Source of the DNA: Castellaniella sp034675905
Lineage (GTDB): Bacteria > Pseudomonadota > Gammaproteobacteria > Burkholderiales > Burkholderiaceae_B
Reading direction: 5' to 3'
NCBI RefSeq assembly: GCF_034675905.1
Contig: NZ_JAUCCV010000002.1
Coordinates: forward strand, 558,001 to 622,000
DNA length: 64,000 nt
Shown: piece after piece, positions 42,715 through 52,373 of the stretch
Numbering within the stretch: the stretch's first letter is position 1
How the letters are laid out: each line of letters opens with the position of its first letter
Translations under genes and position numbers: made by a program
The notes under the pieces: generated by a model
Database searches by the model: none
The model's input: the letters and a program-made list of their open reading frames with translations, nothing else
Told to the model about the DNA's origin: nothing

Positions 42715-45108
42715 CTACGAACCGCTGGCGCCGGACGGCAGCAAATCGGCGTAAACCGCCAGATGCGCCTGCACGATGCCTGCCAGGCCGAAATCGCGTT
42801 CGGCCAGGGCGCGGCCTGCTGCGCCCATGCGATCCCGCAAACCGGCATCCGCCGCCAAGCGGCTGACGGCATCGGCCAAAGCCCGCGCATCCCGAGCCGG
42901 GACCAGCAGGCCGCTGACATCCGGTTCGATGACATCCCGGCACCCCGGGACATCCGTGGTGATGACCGGGCGACCGCAGGCCGCTGCTTCGATCAAGGAT
43001 TTGGGCAAGCCTTCGCGGTACGAAGGCAAGGCCACCAGATGCGCCTGCGCATAGAAACCCGCTACGTCGGCGCATTCCCCCACATAATCGATCACACCTT
43101 CGGCCTGCCACGCCTGCAGCTCATCGGCTCGGATCGACGCCGGATTTTCCGGATCCAGGCTGCCGGCCAGCCGCCAACATACGGATTCGCCGCGAGCAGC
43201 CGACAGACGCGCAGCCTCGACAAATTCACGCACGCCTTTGTCCTGCAGCAAACGGCTGGCCATGGCGACCGTCACCGGGCCATCGGGCCAGGGGGCCGGC
43301 ATGAAACGATCCAGATCCACCCCCGACCCTCGCAGCAGCAGCACCTGCGCCGGCCGCACAGCGCCCGCCTGCACCAGCACGTCACGATCAGAGGGATTCT
43401 GGAAAATCACCCGGCTGTTGGCATGACCCAGCGCCAAGCGGTACAGGATCAGCGCGAGGCGTTTCAACATGCCCCGAGCCCCTGCTCCCTGGATGAAGAC
43501 ATAGCCCAAGCCCGAAATCGCGGCCACATACGCAGGCACGCCTGACAGGCGGCTGGCGATGCCGCCGTACAGCACGGACTTCAAGGTCACGGCATGCACC
43601 AGATCAGGCCGCACCTGGCGAAACAAGCGCCAGATGGCCCAGAGACTGCGGGCCTCGGTCCAAGGCCGCATACTGGTGCGTGACAAGGGCAGGCGATGAT
43701 GGATGAATCCGGCAGCCTCCAGTTCGGCGACCGCCGGCCCGCCCATAGACGCCACGTGCACCTCGTAGCCGGCGTCCCGCGCCGCGATCGCCACCGGCAG
43801 CCGGTGGGAGACCAGAAAGGCTGGATTGGTGATGAAGAACAGCAGCCGGGGACGAGCGGTCGACGGACGATCTGCGGCCGCGGCATCCTCCGTAGCGCGC
43901 AAGACCGAGGCGGATGCCGCAGACACCTTGCCCGCATGGCGTCCAGCTGGAGTCGGGAAGTCGGCTGCCAGGCGGCGCCAGACGGTCTCGTAGCGATCCA
44001 CCATCGTCTGCAGACTGTAGCGGCGGGCCACGGAATCCCGCGCCTGATCGCGGCGCTGAGACCAGGCGGGACTGCCGACAGCAGCGATGGCCTGATCGAT
44101 AGCCCGCGCCAAGGCAACGGCATCCTGGGGCGGAGCCACCCAGCCGTATTCCCCCACGATCTCGGCGGCATCCCCCACATCCGTCACAGCGCAGGCAACC
44201 CCTGCCGCCATGGCTTCGGACACCACATTGGGAAAGCCTTCGGCCTTGCTGGACAGGACATGGACGTCCAGCGCCGGCATCAGAGCGGGCACGTCATCGC
44301 GCCGCCCCAGAAAAATCAGATGATCCAGCAGCCCGTAATGGCGCGCCTGGTCGATCAATTCTGCGTTGTCCCGCGACATGCCCAGGCCGATCAAGACACA
44401 GCGCAACTCTGGCTGCTCCCGCACGCACAAAGCCAGGGCGGCCAGCAGATTGCCATGATCCTTCAGCGGATTCCAGCGGGCGACACAACCCAACAGGACG
44501 GCATCTTCCGGCACTTGCCACTGCGCGCGCCATGCCTGCCGCGCCGCCGCATCCGGATGCCAGACGGACAGATCATAACCATTGGGGATCACCAAGACGC
44601 GATCCGACTGATAGCCCCAGCCGCGATGCACCTGGGCAGCGCGATGCGCGCACGCCACGATGACACCCGGCGCCCACCCCGACACCCGGGCGCAGCACCA
44701 GGCCGCGAAGCGCGATGAACGGCTGCTTTCGGCCAGGCTGACGCCGGAATTGCGCACCCCCCAGGCCACCGCCCGGATGCCCGCCAGGCGGGCCAGCAAG
44801 CCGCCGATCAGGTCCGCGTGATACATCCAGGTCTGGACCACGTCGGGACGGCGGCTGCGCAACAGGCGGTACAGACGCCACACGCCGCGCAGAGATCCCC
44901 AGACGCCCTGCATCTCCAGGGAGATCACCTCGACGCCCGCATCCCGCAGCGATGCGCCCATGACGCCTTCGCCGCGCATCGATACCACCGTATGGCGCAC
45001 TTGCGCGCCGGGGGCCGTCGTCAGACGCTGCAGCACGGTTTCTGCACCGCCATGCAGCAGGCCGGAAATAATGTGCAGGACTTGCAGCGGGGCCCGTCCT
45101 GTCTTCAT
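42715..45108 (-). CDS. Fusion of two GT4-family glycosyltransferases
   Basis: This 797-residue protein contains two complete GT-B, GT4-type glycosyltransferases. The first (about 1-385) starts LQVLHIISGLLHGGAETVL and has VARWNPLKDHGN and the donor-site motif SSKAEGFPNVVSEAMA. The second (about 425-797) starts RLLFFITNPAFLVSHRLPV and has MASRLLQDKGVREF and SYREGLPKSLIEAAA, with EGxPxxxxEA in each. A linker of about 40 residues rich in Ala and Ser joins them. The second half resembles transferases next to WbpL-type genes. Start is ATG 45108. Upstream in-frame ATGs at 45123 and 45132 are possible. It is the last gene of the polysaccharide cluster. Confidence 0.88.
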   Translation of the reverse strand: MKTGRAPLQVLHIISGLLHGGAETVLQRLTTAPGAQVRHTVVSMRGEGVMGASLRDAGVEVISLEMQGVWGSLRGVWRLYRLLRSRRPDVVQTWMYHADLIGGLLARLAGIRAVAWGVRNSGVSLAESSRSSRFAAWCCARVSGWAPGVIVACAHRAAQVHRGWGYQSDRVLVIPNGYDLSVWHPDAAARQAWRAQWQVPEDAVLLGCVARWNPLKDHGNLLAALALCVREQPELRCVLIGLGMSRDNAELIDQARHYGLLDHLIFLGRRDDVPALMPALDVHVLSSKAEGFPNVVSEAMAAGVACAVTDVGDAAEIVGEYGWVAPPQDAVALARAIDQAIAAVGSPAWSQRRDQARDSVARRYSLQTMVDRYETVWRRLAADFPTPAGRHAGKVSAASASVLRATEDAAAADRPSTARPRLLFFITNPAFLVSHRLPVAIAARDAGYEVHVASMGGPAVAELEAAGFIHHRLPLSRTSMRPWTEARSLWAIWRLFRQVRPDLVHAVTLKSVLYGGIASRLSGVPAYVAAISGLGYVFIQGAGARGMLKRLALILYRLALGHANSRVIFQNPSDRDVLVQAGAVRPAQVLLLRGSGVDLDRFMPAPWPDGPVTVAMASRLLQDKGVREFVEAARLSAARGESVCWRLAGSLDPENPASIRADELQAWQAEGVIDYVGECADVAGFYAQAHLVALPSYREGLPKSLIEAAACGRPVITTDVPGCRDVIEPDVSGLLVPARDARALADAVSRLAADAGLRDRMGAAGRALAERDFGLAGIVQAHLAVYADLLPSGASGS

Positions 45109-45112
45109 TGCG

Positions 45113-46237
45113 CTATTTTCCATATTTCTCATGACCTTCCGGTATCCGATCCCTCCAGGCGGCATCCCACGCCTGCATCACGGCATCCAGACCATAGCGA
45201 GCGCGCACCGACGCAGCGCCCGCCCGACCTAATGCTTCCCGGTCTGATGCGGATGCCTGCATCAGCTGCCGCAACGCCTGTGCCAGCGCGGGTTCATTGC
45301 CTGATGGCACCAGTGTCGCCACCTGCCCCGCCTGCGTCAATTCAGCCGGACCGGACGGACAATCCGTCGCCACGCAAGGCAGGCCCAAGGCCATAGCCTC
45401 CAGCAAGGCATTGGGAAAACCCTCGACGCGGGAATTCAGCACAAAACCGTGCCCCGTCGCCAGGTCTTCCCAAGGCGTCTGGCTGAAGCCCGGCAGATGG
45501 ATCCGTGCCTCCAGGCCCAGCGTTGCGACGCGCTGCAGGCAAGCCGCCCGTTGGGCGCCATCGCCCCAGATCCACAGATCCCAATCCGGACACTCATCGG
45601 CCAACCCGGCAAAGACTTCGATCAGACGATCGAATTGCTTGACCGGATTGAAGCGGCCCAATGCCACCAGGCGGCGCCGACCTGCGGCCGGTTCCGCCGC
45701 CCGCATGGCTGGCAGACCGTCCGGCAGCGGATTCGGAATCGCTGCGATCCGGCTGACACCGGGCGCCACCTGCAACAGGTGCGGCACGCTTTGCTGTGTC
45801 TGCACGATCACCCGATGCGCCCAGGGGTAGGTCCGGCGGCGCAGCCAGCGCAACACGGACTCGAGATTCACGCTATGCGCCGGGTCGGTACGTTCGCTGA
45901 CCACCACCGGCAGCCCCAGGCCCCGCGTGGCCAGCAACGTGGTGATATTCACGTTCGTCAGAAAAGACAGCACGCGATCCGGCTGGAGACGACGCGCCAG
46001 CCGCCGCAGCGCCAGAATCTTGGTGAGCGGTCGCAGCCAGGCGGGCCCGCGCAGCTGGTCCGCCAGCCACAACAACCGCACCTCCGGCTCCAGATGCTGC
46101 AGGCAGCGCCCCCGGCCCGAATAGCAGCACACCAGAGTGACCTCGTCGCCCCGTCGCGTCCAGGCATTGGCCAGCGTCGCCGCCACCCGTTCCGCCCCGC
46201 CGCCATGCATGGAGCTGACCAGAAACAAGATGCGCAT
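45113..46237 (-). CDS. GT4-family glycosyltransferase, PglH/PglJ-like
   Basis: This 374-residue cytoplasmic-face glycosyltransferase probably adds a sugar to an undecaprenyl-linked repeat unit. The N-terminal acceptor motif is ILFLVSSMHGGGAERVAATLA, then FLTNVNITTLLA. The donor-binding domain carries VALGRFNPVKQFDRLIEVFA and the Glu motif NSRVEGFPNALLEAMALGLPC. These are typical of transferases working with N-acetylhexosamine donors near PglH and PglJ. Its start directly follows the stop of the previous gene. The specific sugar is not known. Confidence 0.9.
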   Translation of the reverse strand: MRILFLVSSMHGGGAERVAATLANAWTRRGDEVTLVCCYSGRGRCLQHLEPEVRLLWLADQLRGPAWLRPLTKILALRRLARRLQPDRVLSFLTNVNITTLLATRGLGLPVVVSERTDPAHSVNLESVLRWLRRRTYPWAHRVIVQTQQSVPHLLQVAPGVSRIAAIPNPLPDGLPAMRAAEPAAGRRRLVALGRFNPVKQFDRLIEVFAGLADECPDWDLWIWGDGAQRAACLQRVATLGLEARIHLPGFSQTPWEDLATGHGFVLNSRVEGFPNALLEAMALGLPCVATDCPSGPAELTQAGQVATLVPSGNEPALAQALRQLMQASASDREALGRAGAASVRARYGLDAVMQAWDAAWRDRIPEGHEKYGK

Positions 46238-47365
46238 TCAGCAGCCCTCCTGACCCTGGAAAACCTGTTCCCACAAGGCCATGATGCGCGCCGTGCTGAA
46301 ACGATCCCGTACATCCGTCGCCCGGCCTGCGTATTGCGCCCGCAAGTCGGCGTCCTTCATCAGGGCGCACAACTGCGCAGCCAATGCCTGCGGATCCTGC
46401 ACCGGCCGCACCAGCACGCCATCGATCCCGTCGCGGATGATTTCACGCGGGCCGTTTTCGCAGTCGAATGCCACGCAAGGCAGGCCGCTGGCCATGGCTT
46501 CCAACAAGGTGTTGGACAAGCCTTCTGCCTGGGAACTGAGCACATACAGGTCCGACGCCTGATACCAGGCCGCCATATTGCCGACCCGGCCAGGCAGACT
46601 GACCCGATCCTGCAGGCCCAACGCATCACGCAGAGATTCCAGCGCAGCGCGCTCGGCGCCTTCGCCCAGGATGGTCAGATCCCAGTCATCACACATGAGG
46701 GTCAGATCCGCAAAAGCCCGCAGCAAACAATCGAAGCCCTTGACCGGATGCAAACGGCCCACGGCCAGCAGGCGATGCCGGCCGGGCGCACGCGGGGGAT
46801 CGACCCGGGGTTCCTCGTCGGCCAATGGCCAATGCACGGCATTGGGAATCACTTGGGCGCGCACGCCGGGCACATATTCGTCCAGCCATTGGGCGGTTCC
46901 CCGCGTCAGGGCAATGACGGCATCGGCGCGCGGATACGTCCAGCGGCGCAAGCGCTGCCAGGCGGCCGGCAGCGGCAATGTGGGGGGATGCGTGTGTTCC
47001 GTGGCGATGACCCGGCTGTCGGCGCCTCTGGCGGCCAGCACCCCCAGCACGGAGCCGCGCGTCATCATGCCCAGGATGACAGCGGGTCGCTGGCGGCGCA
47101 CCAGCCGCCGCAAGGCCCAGAATCGCCGGCCATTGCCCCAGACGGCGCCCAGCGGCCCGGCGCTGTCAGCGGCCAGGCCCAAGGCATGGCGGTCCACGCC
47201 CGCCGGGATCGGATAGGCATCCTGATCCGCCGCTGTCTGGGTCACAAGGTCGACCCGATACCCGCGCGACTGCCAGTAGGCGGCCATATCGACAGCCACC
47301 CGTTCGGCGCCGCCGCCACGCAGGGAATGAATCACGATCATCAGATCCGTACGGGGTTGCGTCAT
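46238..47365 (-). CDS. GT4-family glycosyltransferase
   Basis: This 375-residue GT-B enzyme is similar in layout to its downstream neighbour. Its N-terminus is LMIVIHSLRGGGAERVAVDMA, the donor-site stretch is LLAVGRLHPVKGFDCLLRAF and the Glu motif is SSQAEGLSNTLLEAMASGLPC. A frame running on to 48022 is spurious because it lies inside the flippase gene. The start ATG 47365 overlaps the flippase stop by four bases (ATGA). It is predicted to add one sugar of the repeat unit on the inner face of the membrane. Confidence 0.9.
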   Translation of the reverse strand: MTQPRTDLMIVIHSLRGGGAERVAVDMAAYWQSRGYRVDLVTQTAADQDAYPIPAGVDRHALGLAADSAGPLGAVWGNGRRFWALRRLVRRQRPAVILGMMTRGSVLGVLAARGADSRVIATEHTHPPTLPLPAAWQRLRRWTYPRADAVIALTRGTAQWLDEYVPGVRAQVIPNAVHWPLADEEPRVDPPRAPGRHRLLAVGRLHPVKGFDCLLRAFADLTLMCDDWDLTILGEGAERAALESLRDALGLQDRVSLPGRVGNMAAWYQASDLYVLSSQAEGLSNTLLEAMASGLPCVAFDCENGPREIIRDGIDGVLVRPVQDPQALAAQLCALMKDADLRAQYAGRATDVRDRFSTARIMALWEQVFQGQEGC

Positions 47366-48726
47366 CCCTTCACTTCCTTGCCAGGTTTCAGACCTGGCCG
47401 CATCCGCAAGGCCAGGACCAGATAGGCCGCATACGACAGGGCGTACATCAGACTGGTCGCCAGCATGATGCCCTCGACCCCCATGCGGGGGGCCAGGACA
47501 GCATTCATGCCTGCCTTGATCAAAAAGTTCAGCACGGCGATCGCCGCCATCCAACCGTAGCGATTCTGGCTGGCCAACAGCTGCACCAGAATCAACACGC
47601 CGAAAAAGAAAGGCAGCTGCAGCAAACCCCAGCGCAGCACCTGCGCCACCGCGACCGTATCCTGCGCGGTGAAGGCGCCGCGTTCGAACAGCAGCGACAC
47701 AAACCAGGGCGCCAGCCACCAGCCCAGCAGCACTGCGACCGCGCCCAGACCCAACATGACACAGGACCATTTCAAGGCCATCGTCCGCGCATGCGCGGCA
47801 TCTCCCCGGCTTTGCACATCGGCCAGCACCGGCAGGGCTGCCCGGCCGACCGACGCGGCCCCCAGGCCGATCATCAGCGACAGCAGGCGCGCGGCATAGC
47901 CCAGCGTTGCATTGGCATTTTGCCCCAGCTGCGCAGCCGTGTACTGGTCGATAGGACCGACGAAGCTCATGGCCAGCTGCCCGACCAGCATGATGCCGGC
48001 GGCAGCCGCCAGGCTGGACCACTGCGGCGCTTGCCGGCTCAGCCGCACCCGCACGGGCACGTCATCCGCCCGCCGCGCCAGCCGATGCTGCCAGAACGAC
48101 TGCAGGGCATAGCCCAGCACCGTCCCCCACAACAAGGGCATCACGCCGGCTCCGGCGGGGGCCGCCAGCACCCAGATCAGGATCATCAGCGCCGGCACAC
48201 TGTCCAGCAGCGTATTGATGTGCCGCTCATGCGCCCGCAGACAGGCGGCGCTCAGGCCCGTCCAGACCGTGAACAGCGCCGCCGGCGCAAACCCCAGAAT
48301 CAACAGACGGCTCATGTCCTGCACGGCGGGCGACAGGCCCTGGCCCGCCACCTGCAACACCCAGGGCCAGGCAAACACCAGCAGCAGCGCGATCACGGCG
48401 CCCAGCCCCAGGGTCCAGGCCAGCAGTTCGCCCAGAAAACGGCCATGCTGGCAGGCATCGCCCCGGCGGCTGCGCACCAGCGCCGGAATCAGCACGACCG
48501 AGCAGGCCCCCACCAAGGTCACAGGCAGCCAGTTGGCCAGGGTCAAGGTGAATTGATAGGCATCCACCACATCGCTGATGCCGTAGCGGTAGGCCACGGC
48601 CATTTCCTTGAACGCCCCGACCGCCTTGCCTATCAACAGGAAGAAGGCCACCCGGGCGGCCCCCAGGGCGATCCGCCGATGATCGGCGTGCAGCGCCGCC
48701 AGCCGACGCGTCAGGAAAGCAATCAA
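47362..48726 (-). CDS. MviN/MurJ-family lipid-linked oligosaccharide flippase
   Basis: This 454-residue polytopic protein of the MOP superfamily has about 12-14 membrane helices. The N-terminal part (GKAVGAFKEMAVAYRYGISDVVDAYQFTLTLANWLP, partly shown) and WTGLSAACLRAHER resemble MurJ/MviN. Its place among glycosyltransferases suggests that it flips the undecaprenyl-linked polysaccharide unit rather than lipid II. The frame starts at TTG 48726, overlapping the previous stop (TTGA), with no Shine-Dalgarno sequence, so it is probably coupled. Replacement of Wzx by an MviN-like protein is seen in some polysaccharide loci. Confidence 0.86.
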   Translation of the reverse strand: MIAFLTRRLAALHADHRRIALGAARVAFFLLIGKAVGAFKEMAVAYRYGISDVVDAYQFTLTLANWLPVTLVGACSVVLIPALVRSRRGDACQHGRFLGELLAWTLGLGAVIALLLVFAWPWVLQVAGQGLSPAVQDMSRLLILGFAPAALFTVWTGLSAACLRAHERHINTLLDSVPALMILIWVLAAPAGAGVMPLLWGTVLGYALQSFWQHRLARRADDVPVRVRLSRQAPQWSSLAAAAGIMLVGQLAMSFVGPIDQYTAAQLGQNANATLGYAARLLSLMIGLGAASVGRAALPVLADVQSRGDAAHARTMALKWSCVMLGLGAVAVLLGWWLAPWFVSLLFERGAFTAQDTVAVAQVLRWGLLQLPFFFGVLILVQLLASQNRYGWMAAIAVLNFLIKAGMNAVLAPRMGVEGIMLATSLMYALSYAAYLVLALRMRPGLKPGKEVKG

Positions 48727-49748
48727 CGCAAGAACTGGATGTACCAGGGCATGGCGATCTCCAGACCGCCCAGGATGTCGAACTGCGGCTCGTAACCCAG
48801 CAGGGTACGGGCCTTGCTGACGTCGGCCTGGGAATGGCGCACGTCACCCGCGCGGAAATCTCCGTAGCGCGGCTCGCGCCCGTAGGACACGCCGTTACGA
48901 CCCAGGATATCGCGCAGATAGGCGAACAGCTGATTCAGGCTGGTTCGGGCGTTGAAGGCCACGTTATAGACCTGGTTGACGCCTTCGCCCTGGGCCATCG
49001 ACGCCAGCAGATTGGCCTGCACGACGTTGTCGATGTAGCAGAAATCACGGCTGGTTTCGCCGTCGCCGTTGATGGTGACTTCCTGGTCGCGGATCATGGC
49101 CGACACCCATTTCGGGATCACGGCGGCATAGGCGCCGTCGGGGTCCTGGCGTCTGCCGAAGACATTGAAATACCGCAACCCCACTGCCTGAAAGCCATAG
49201 GCCCTGGCAAAGACGTCCGCATACAGCTCATTGACGAATTTCGTCACGGCGTAGGGGGACAAGGGCTTGCCGATGCGGTCCTCGACCTTGGGCAGACCCG
49301 GATGATCGCCATAGGTGGAACTGGACGCCGCATACACAAAGGACTGCACCTGGGCGTCACGCGCTGCAAGCAGCATATTGAGCTGGCCGCCGACATTGAC
49401 CGCATTGGTGGTCAGCGGATCTTTCAACGACCGGGGCACGGAACCCAGCGCGGCCTGATGCAGTACGTGCTGCACGCCTTCGGCAGCCTGGCGGCAGGTC
49501 TCCAGATCGCGGATGTCCCCTTCGATGAAACGAAAGCGCGCCCACTGATCCGCGGATACCTGGGACCGCACTTCATCCAGATTGTGCTGATAGCCTGTGG
49601 AAAAATTATCCAGCCCGACCACGGTCTGGTTCAGCTTCAGCAAGGCTTCCAGCAGGTTCGACCCGATGAAACCGGCGCAGCCCGTGACCAGCCAGGTACG
49701 AGGATGCGCCTGCAATTCGGTTTGCAAGGTCTGGAAATGGGTGCTCAT
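48723..49748 (-). CDS. wbpP: UDP-N-acetylglucosamine/uronate 4-epimerase, TviC/WbpP-type
   Basis: This 341-residue short-chain epimerase has the NAD motif TGCAGFIGSNLLEALL, the catalytic YAVTK with upstream SSSTYGD, and GLRYFNVFGRRQDPDGAYAAVIP, all typical of TviC/WbpP. With the TviB-type dehydrogenase it would convert UDP-GlcNAcA to UDP-GalNAcA, or UDP-GlcNAc to UDP-GalNAc. It follows the dehydrogenase by 11 bp and overlaps the flippase frame. The length is standard. Confidence 0.92.
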   Translation of the reverse strand: MSTHFQTLQTELQAHPRTWLVTGCAGFIGSNLLEALLKLNQTVVGLDNFSTGYQHNLDEVRSQVSADQWARFRFIEGDIRDLETCRQAAEGVQHVLHQAALGSVPRSLKDPLTTNAVNVGGQLNMLLAARDAQVQSFVYAASSSTYGDHPGLPKVEDRIGKPLSPYAVTKFVNELYADVFARAYGFQAVGLRYFNVFGRRQDPDGAYAAVIPKWVSAMIRDQEVTINGDGETSRDFCYIDNVVQANLLASMAQGEGVNQVYNVAFNARTSLNQLFAYLRDILGRNGVSYGREPRYGDFRAGDVRHSQADVSKARTLLGYEPQFDILGGLEIAMPWYIQFLR

Positions 49749-49759
49749 GGCAATCTTCT

Positions 49760-51034
49760 TTATAGACGCAGATCGGATTCGGCGGCATCCAGCACGTATT
49801 TCAGGTCGTACAGGATATGTTCAGGCTTGCCCAGCGCCCGCAAGGCCGCCGCGCCCATGGCGGCGAACTGCTCGTGCGCCACCGCCAGGATGATGCCGTC
49901 ATAGGCGCCCGGCGTGGGCTTGGAGACCGGCGTGATGCCGTATTCATGCTGCGCCTCGGCCGGCTCGACCCACGGATCGTAGACATCCACGTCGATGTTG
50001 TATTCGCCCAATTCGCGCACGATGTCCACGATCCGGGTATTGCGCAGATCGGGGCAGTTTTCCTTGAAGGTCAGCCCCATGACCAGTACATGGGACCCCT
50101 GCACCTGGATGCGGCGCTTGGTCATGGCCTTGATCAACTGCGAGACGACATAGCCGCCCATGGAATCATTCAGTCGCCGACCAGCCAGGATGATTTCCGG
50201 GTGATAGCCGATGGACTGGGCCTTGTGCGTCAGGTAGTAGGGGTCCACGCCGATGCAGTGGCCGCCGACCAGACCGGGCCGAAACGGCAGGAAATTCCAC
50301 TTGGTGCCGGCTGCCTGCAGCACGTCCAGCGTATCGATGCCCAGACGATTGAAGATCAGCGCCAATTCGTTGATGAGCGCGATGTTCACGTCGCGCTGAG
50401 TATTCTCGATGACCTTGGCGGCTTCGGCGACCTTGATGGACGAGGCCTTGTGCGTGCCCGCCGTGATGATCTGCCGGTACAGGGCATCGACCAGCTCGGC
50501 GATTTCCGGCGTTGATCCTGAGGTCACCTTGCGGATCGTGGACACGCGGTGCTGCTTGTCACCCGGATTGATGCGTTCGGGGCTATAGCCCGCATAGAAA
50601 TCGACGTTGAATTTCAGGCCCGAGGTCCGTTCCAGCACCGGGACGCAGACCTCTTCGGTTGCGCCCGGATACACCGTCGATTCGTAGATCACGGTATCGC
50701 CGCGCTTCAGGACGCGGCCGATGGTCTCGCTGGCGCGTTCCAGCGGCGTCAGGTCCGGCTGCTTGTACTGGTCGATCGGCGTGGGCACCGTCACGATGAA
50801 CACATTGGCCGTCGCCAGTTCCGCCGGATCGCTGGAATAATGCAGGCGACTGGCCTCGGCCAGTTCCGGTCCCGACACTTCCAGGGTGTGATCGCGACCG
50901 GCACGCAGTTCGTCGATGCGCCGGGCATTGATGTCAAACCCCAGTACGTCGCGCTGCTTGCCGAATTCGACAGCCAGCGGCAGACCGACATAACCCAGGC
51001 CAACAACGGCCAGACGGACGTCCTGAATGTTCAT
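49760..51034 (-). CDS. tviB: UDP-N-acetyl-D-glucosamine 6-dehydrogenase, TviB/WbpA-type
   Basis: This 424-residue NAD-dependent enzyme oxidises UDP-GlcNAc to UDP-GlcNAcA (or UDP-GalNAc to UDP-GalNAcA). The NAD-binding start is LAVVGLGYVGLPLAVEFG, and then come VPTPIDQYKQPDLTPL and the YESTVYPGATEE loop. The catalytic Cys is in FRPGLVGGHCIGVDPYYL. The C-terminal domain is complete (GLTFKENCPDLRNTR). The Vi-antigen and Pseudomonas O-antigen homologues pair with TviC/WbpP in the same way. A 55-bp gap separates it from the WecA-like gene. Confidence 0.94.
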   Translation of the reverse strand: MNIQDVRLAVVGLGYVGLPLAVEFGKQRDVLGFDINARRIDELRAGRDHTLEVSGPELAEASRLHYSSDPAELATANVFIVTVPTPIDQYKQPDLTPLERASETIGRVLKRGDTVIYESTVYPGATEEVCVPVLERTSGLKFNVDFYAGYSPERINPGDKQHRVSTIRKVTSGSTPEIAELVDALYRQIITAGTHKASSIKVAEAAKVIENTQRDVNIALINELALIFNRLGIDTLDVLQAAGTKWNFLPFRPGLVGGHCIGVDPYYLTHKAQSIGYHPEIILAGRRLNDSMGGYVVSQLIKAMTKRRIQVQGSHVLVMGLTFKENCPDLRNTRIVDIVRELGEYNIDVDVYDPWVEPAEAQHEYGITPVSKPTPGAYDGIILAVAHEQFAAMGAAALRALGKPEHILYDLKYVLDAAESDLRL

Positions 51035-51089
51035 GAAATTCTCCCCGGCTTCTTTGCCGTAACGATCGAAACAATATTAAGAAAGGATT

Positions 51090-52295
51090 TTAATCACGCC
51101 GCCCATGCCGCCCCAAGGACGGCAGCAACAGCCAGCGCGGGCGACGCCAGGTCGCCAGACGAATGTATAGCCAGATGTAGACGCCCGCGAACACCCCCAT
51201 GCTGAGGCACAGCATCCAGGCGTTGTCCCACCACAGGGTAGCGGGCACCAATCCGATCAGCGCCAGCACCCACAGATAGGGCGACGTCATGGCGTTGCAC
51301 AAAGCCGGCAGCGCATGGCGCCGGTCGCGGCTGAAAGTAACCCGGACCAAACGCCGGAACACCAACTGATGCAGATGCAGCGCATCCGGCTGATCCACCG
51401 GCACACCACGCTTGAACTTGCGCCGCCAGATGGAAAACAGGGTCTCGAAGACGGGATAGAAGAGCACGGCCAAGGCATAGAAAGGCGACACCCCGGGGTT
51501 GCGCACGACCAGCTGCACCGCCAGTTCCGCCAACATGAACCCCAGAAAATACGCCCCGCCATCCCCCAGGAACACGCGGCCAAACGGAAAGTTCCAGACC
51601 AGAAAGCCCATCGTGGCGGACGCCAGCGCCGTGGCAATCAGGAAAATAGGGATGTCTTGCACCTGCAAAGCGACCAGCGCCAGCGAAACCGACATCAAGG
51701 TGGCGATCATGCCCGCCAGCCCATTCATGCCGTCCACGATGTTCAAGGCGTGGGTGCAGCCTCCGACGGCCACCATGGTAAACAACAGGGAAATGATCGG
51801 CCAGTTGGACAGGATCATGTCCGCCCATGACAGGCCCACGCGCGATACCCCGCCCAGCAGCCACCAGGCGATGCCGGCCGACACGAACGCCGCCAACAGG
51901 CGTTTGCCGGAGCCGATTTCCTTGGTGATGTCTTCCAGCAAACCTGCCACGAACACCGGCAGCGCCGCCACGAACAAGGCAGGCCACAGCCAGGTCAGGG
52001 TCATATTGTGCGGCCCCAACACCAGCAGGCCGGCCAGACTGCCCGCCACCACGGCCAAGCCGCCGACTCTGGGCGCGGCGCGCTTGTGCATGGCCTGGGG
52101 TTTGTGCAGATCGGTATCCCCGGTATACCGGCCATGCCAGCGTTCAGAGACCACGATCAGCCCACCCACCATGAAAGCCACGATCCCGATCAGAGGCCAG
52201 CTGAGCGAAGCGGACAAACTGGAGGCGTTCAAGGCAATCCCGAATAGACAAAACGAGATTATCGGCGATATTTGTAACTTATGCCGTTGTGACAA
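51090..52295 (-). CDS. Initiating sugar-phosphate transferase, WecA/MraY/WbpL-like
   Basis: This polytopic enzyme of up to 401 residues belongs to the MraY/WecA family, which moves a sugar 1-phosphate from a UDP-sugar to undecaprenyl phosphate. Visible motifs are MHKRAAPRVGGLAVV, the acidic LNIVDGMNGLAGM, FLGDGGAYFLGF, and the late histidine stretch HLHQLVFRR. It would start polysaccharide unit assembly on the inner membrane. The start is uncertain. TTG 52295 has no Shine-Dalgarno sequence and may lie in the promoter, while TTG 52232 or 52217 gives a more usual N-terminus before the first helix. It is the first gene of the cluster. Confidence 0.87.
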   Translation of the reverse strand: MSQRHKLQISPIISFCLFGIALNASSLSASLSWPLIGIVAFMVGGLIVVSERWHGRYTGDTDLHKPQAMHKRAAPRVGGLAVVAGSLAGLLVLGPHNMTLTWLWPALFVAALPVFVAGLLEDITKEIGSGKRLLAAFVSAGIAWWLLGGVSRVGLSWADMILSNWPIISLLFTMVAVGGCTHALNIVDGMNGLAGMIATLMSVSLALVALQVQDIPIFLIATALASATMGFLVWNFPFGRVFLGDGGAYFLGFMLAELAVQLVVRNPGVSPFYALAVLFYPVFETLFSIWRRKFKRGVPVDQPDALHLHQLVFRRLVRVTFSRDRRHALPALCNAMTSPYLWVLALIGLVPATLWWDNAWMLCLSMGVFAGVYIWLYIRLATWRRPRWLLLPSLGRHGRRD

Positions 52296-52373
52296 AGATA
52301 CACATGCAACAAAAGCATCTGACAGATCTACCCTCCCGGACGGGAGCGCTGGTCCGCCAGATGCAATCCGACG

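Noticed and set aside
52333..52346. CTCCCG-GA-CGGGAG palindrome after gabD as a terminator
   Set aside because: The loop would be only two bases and there is no T-run, so it is too weak to support.
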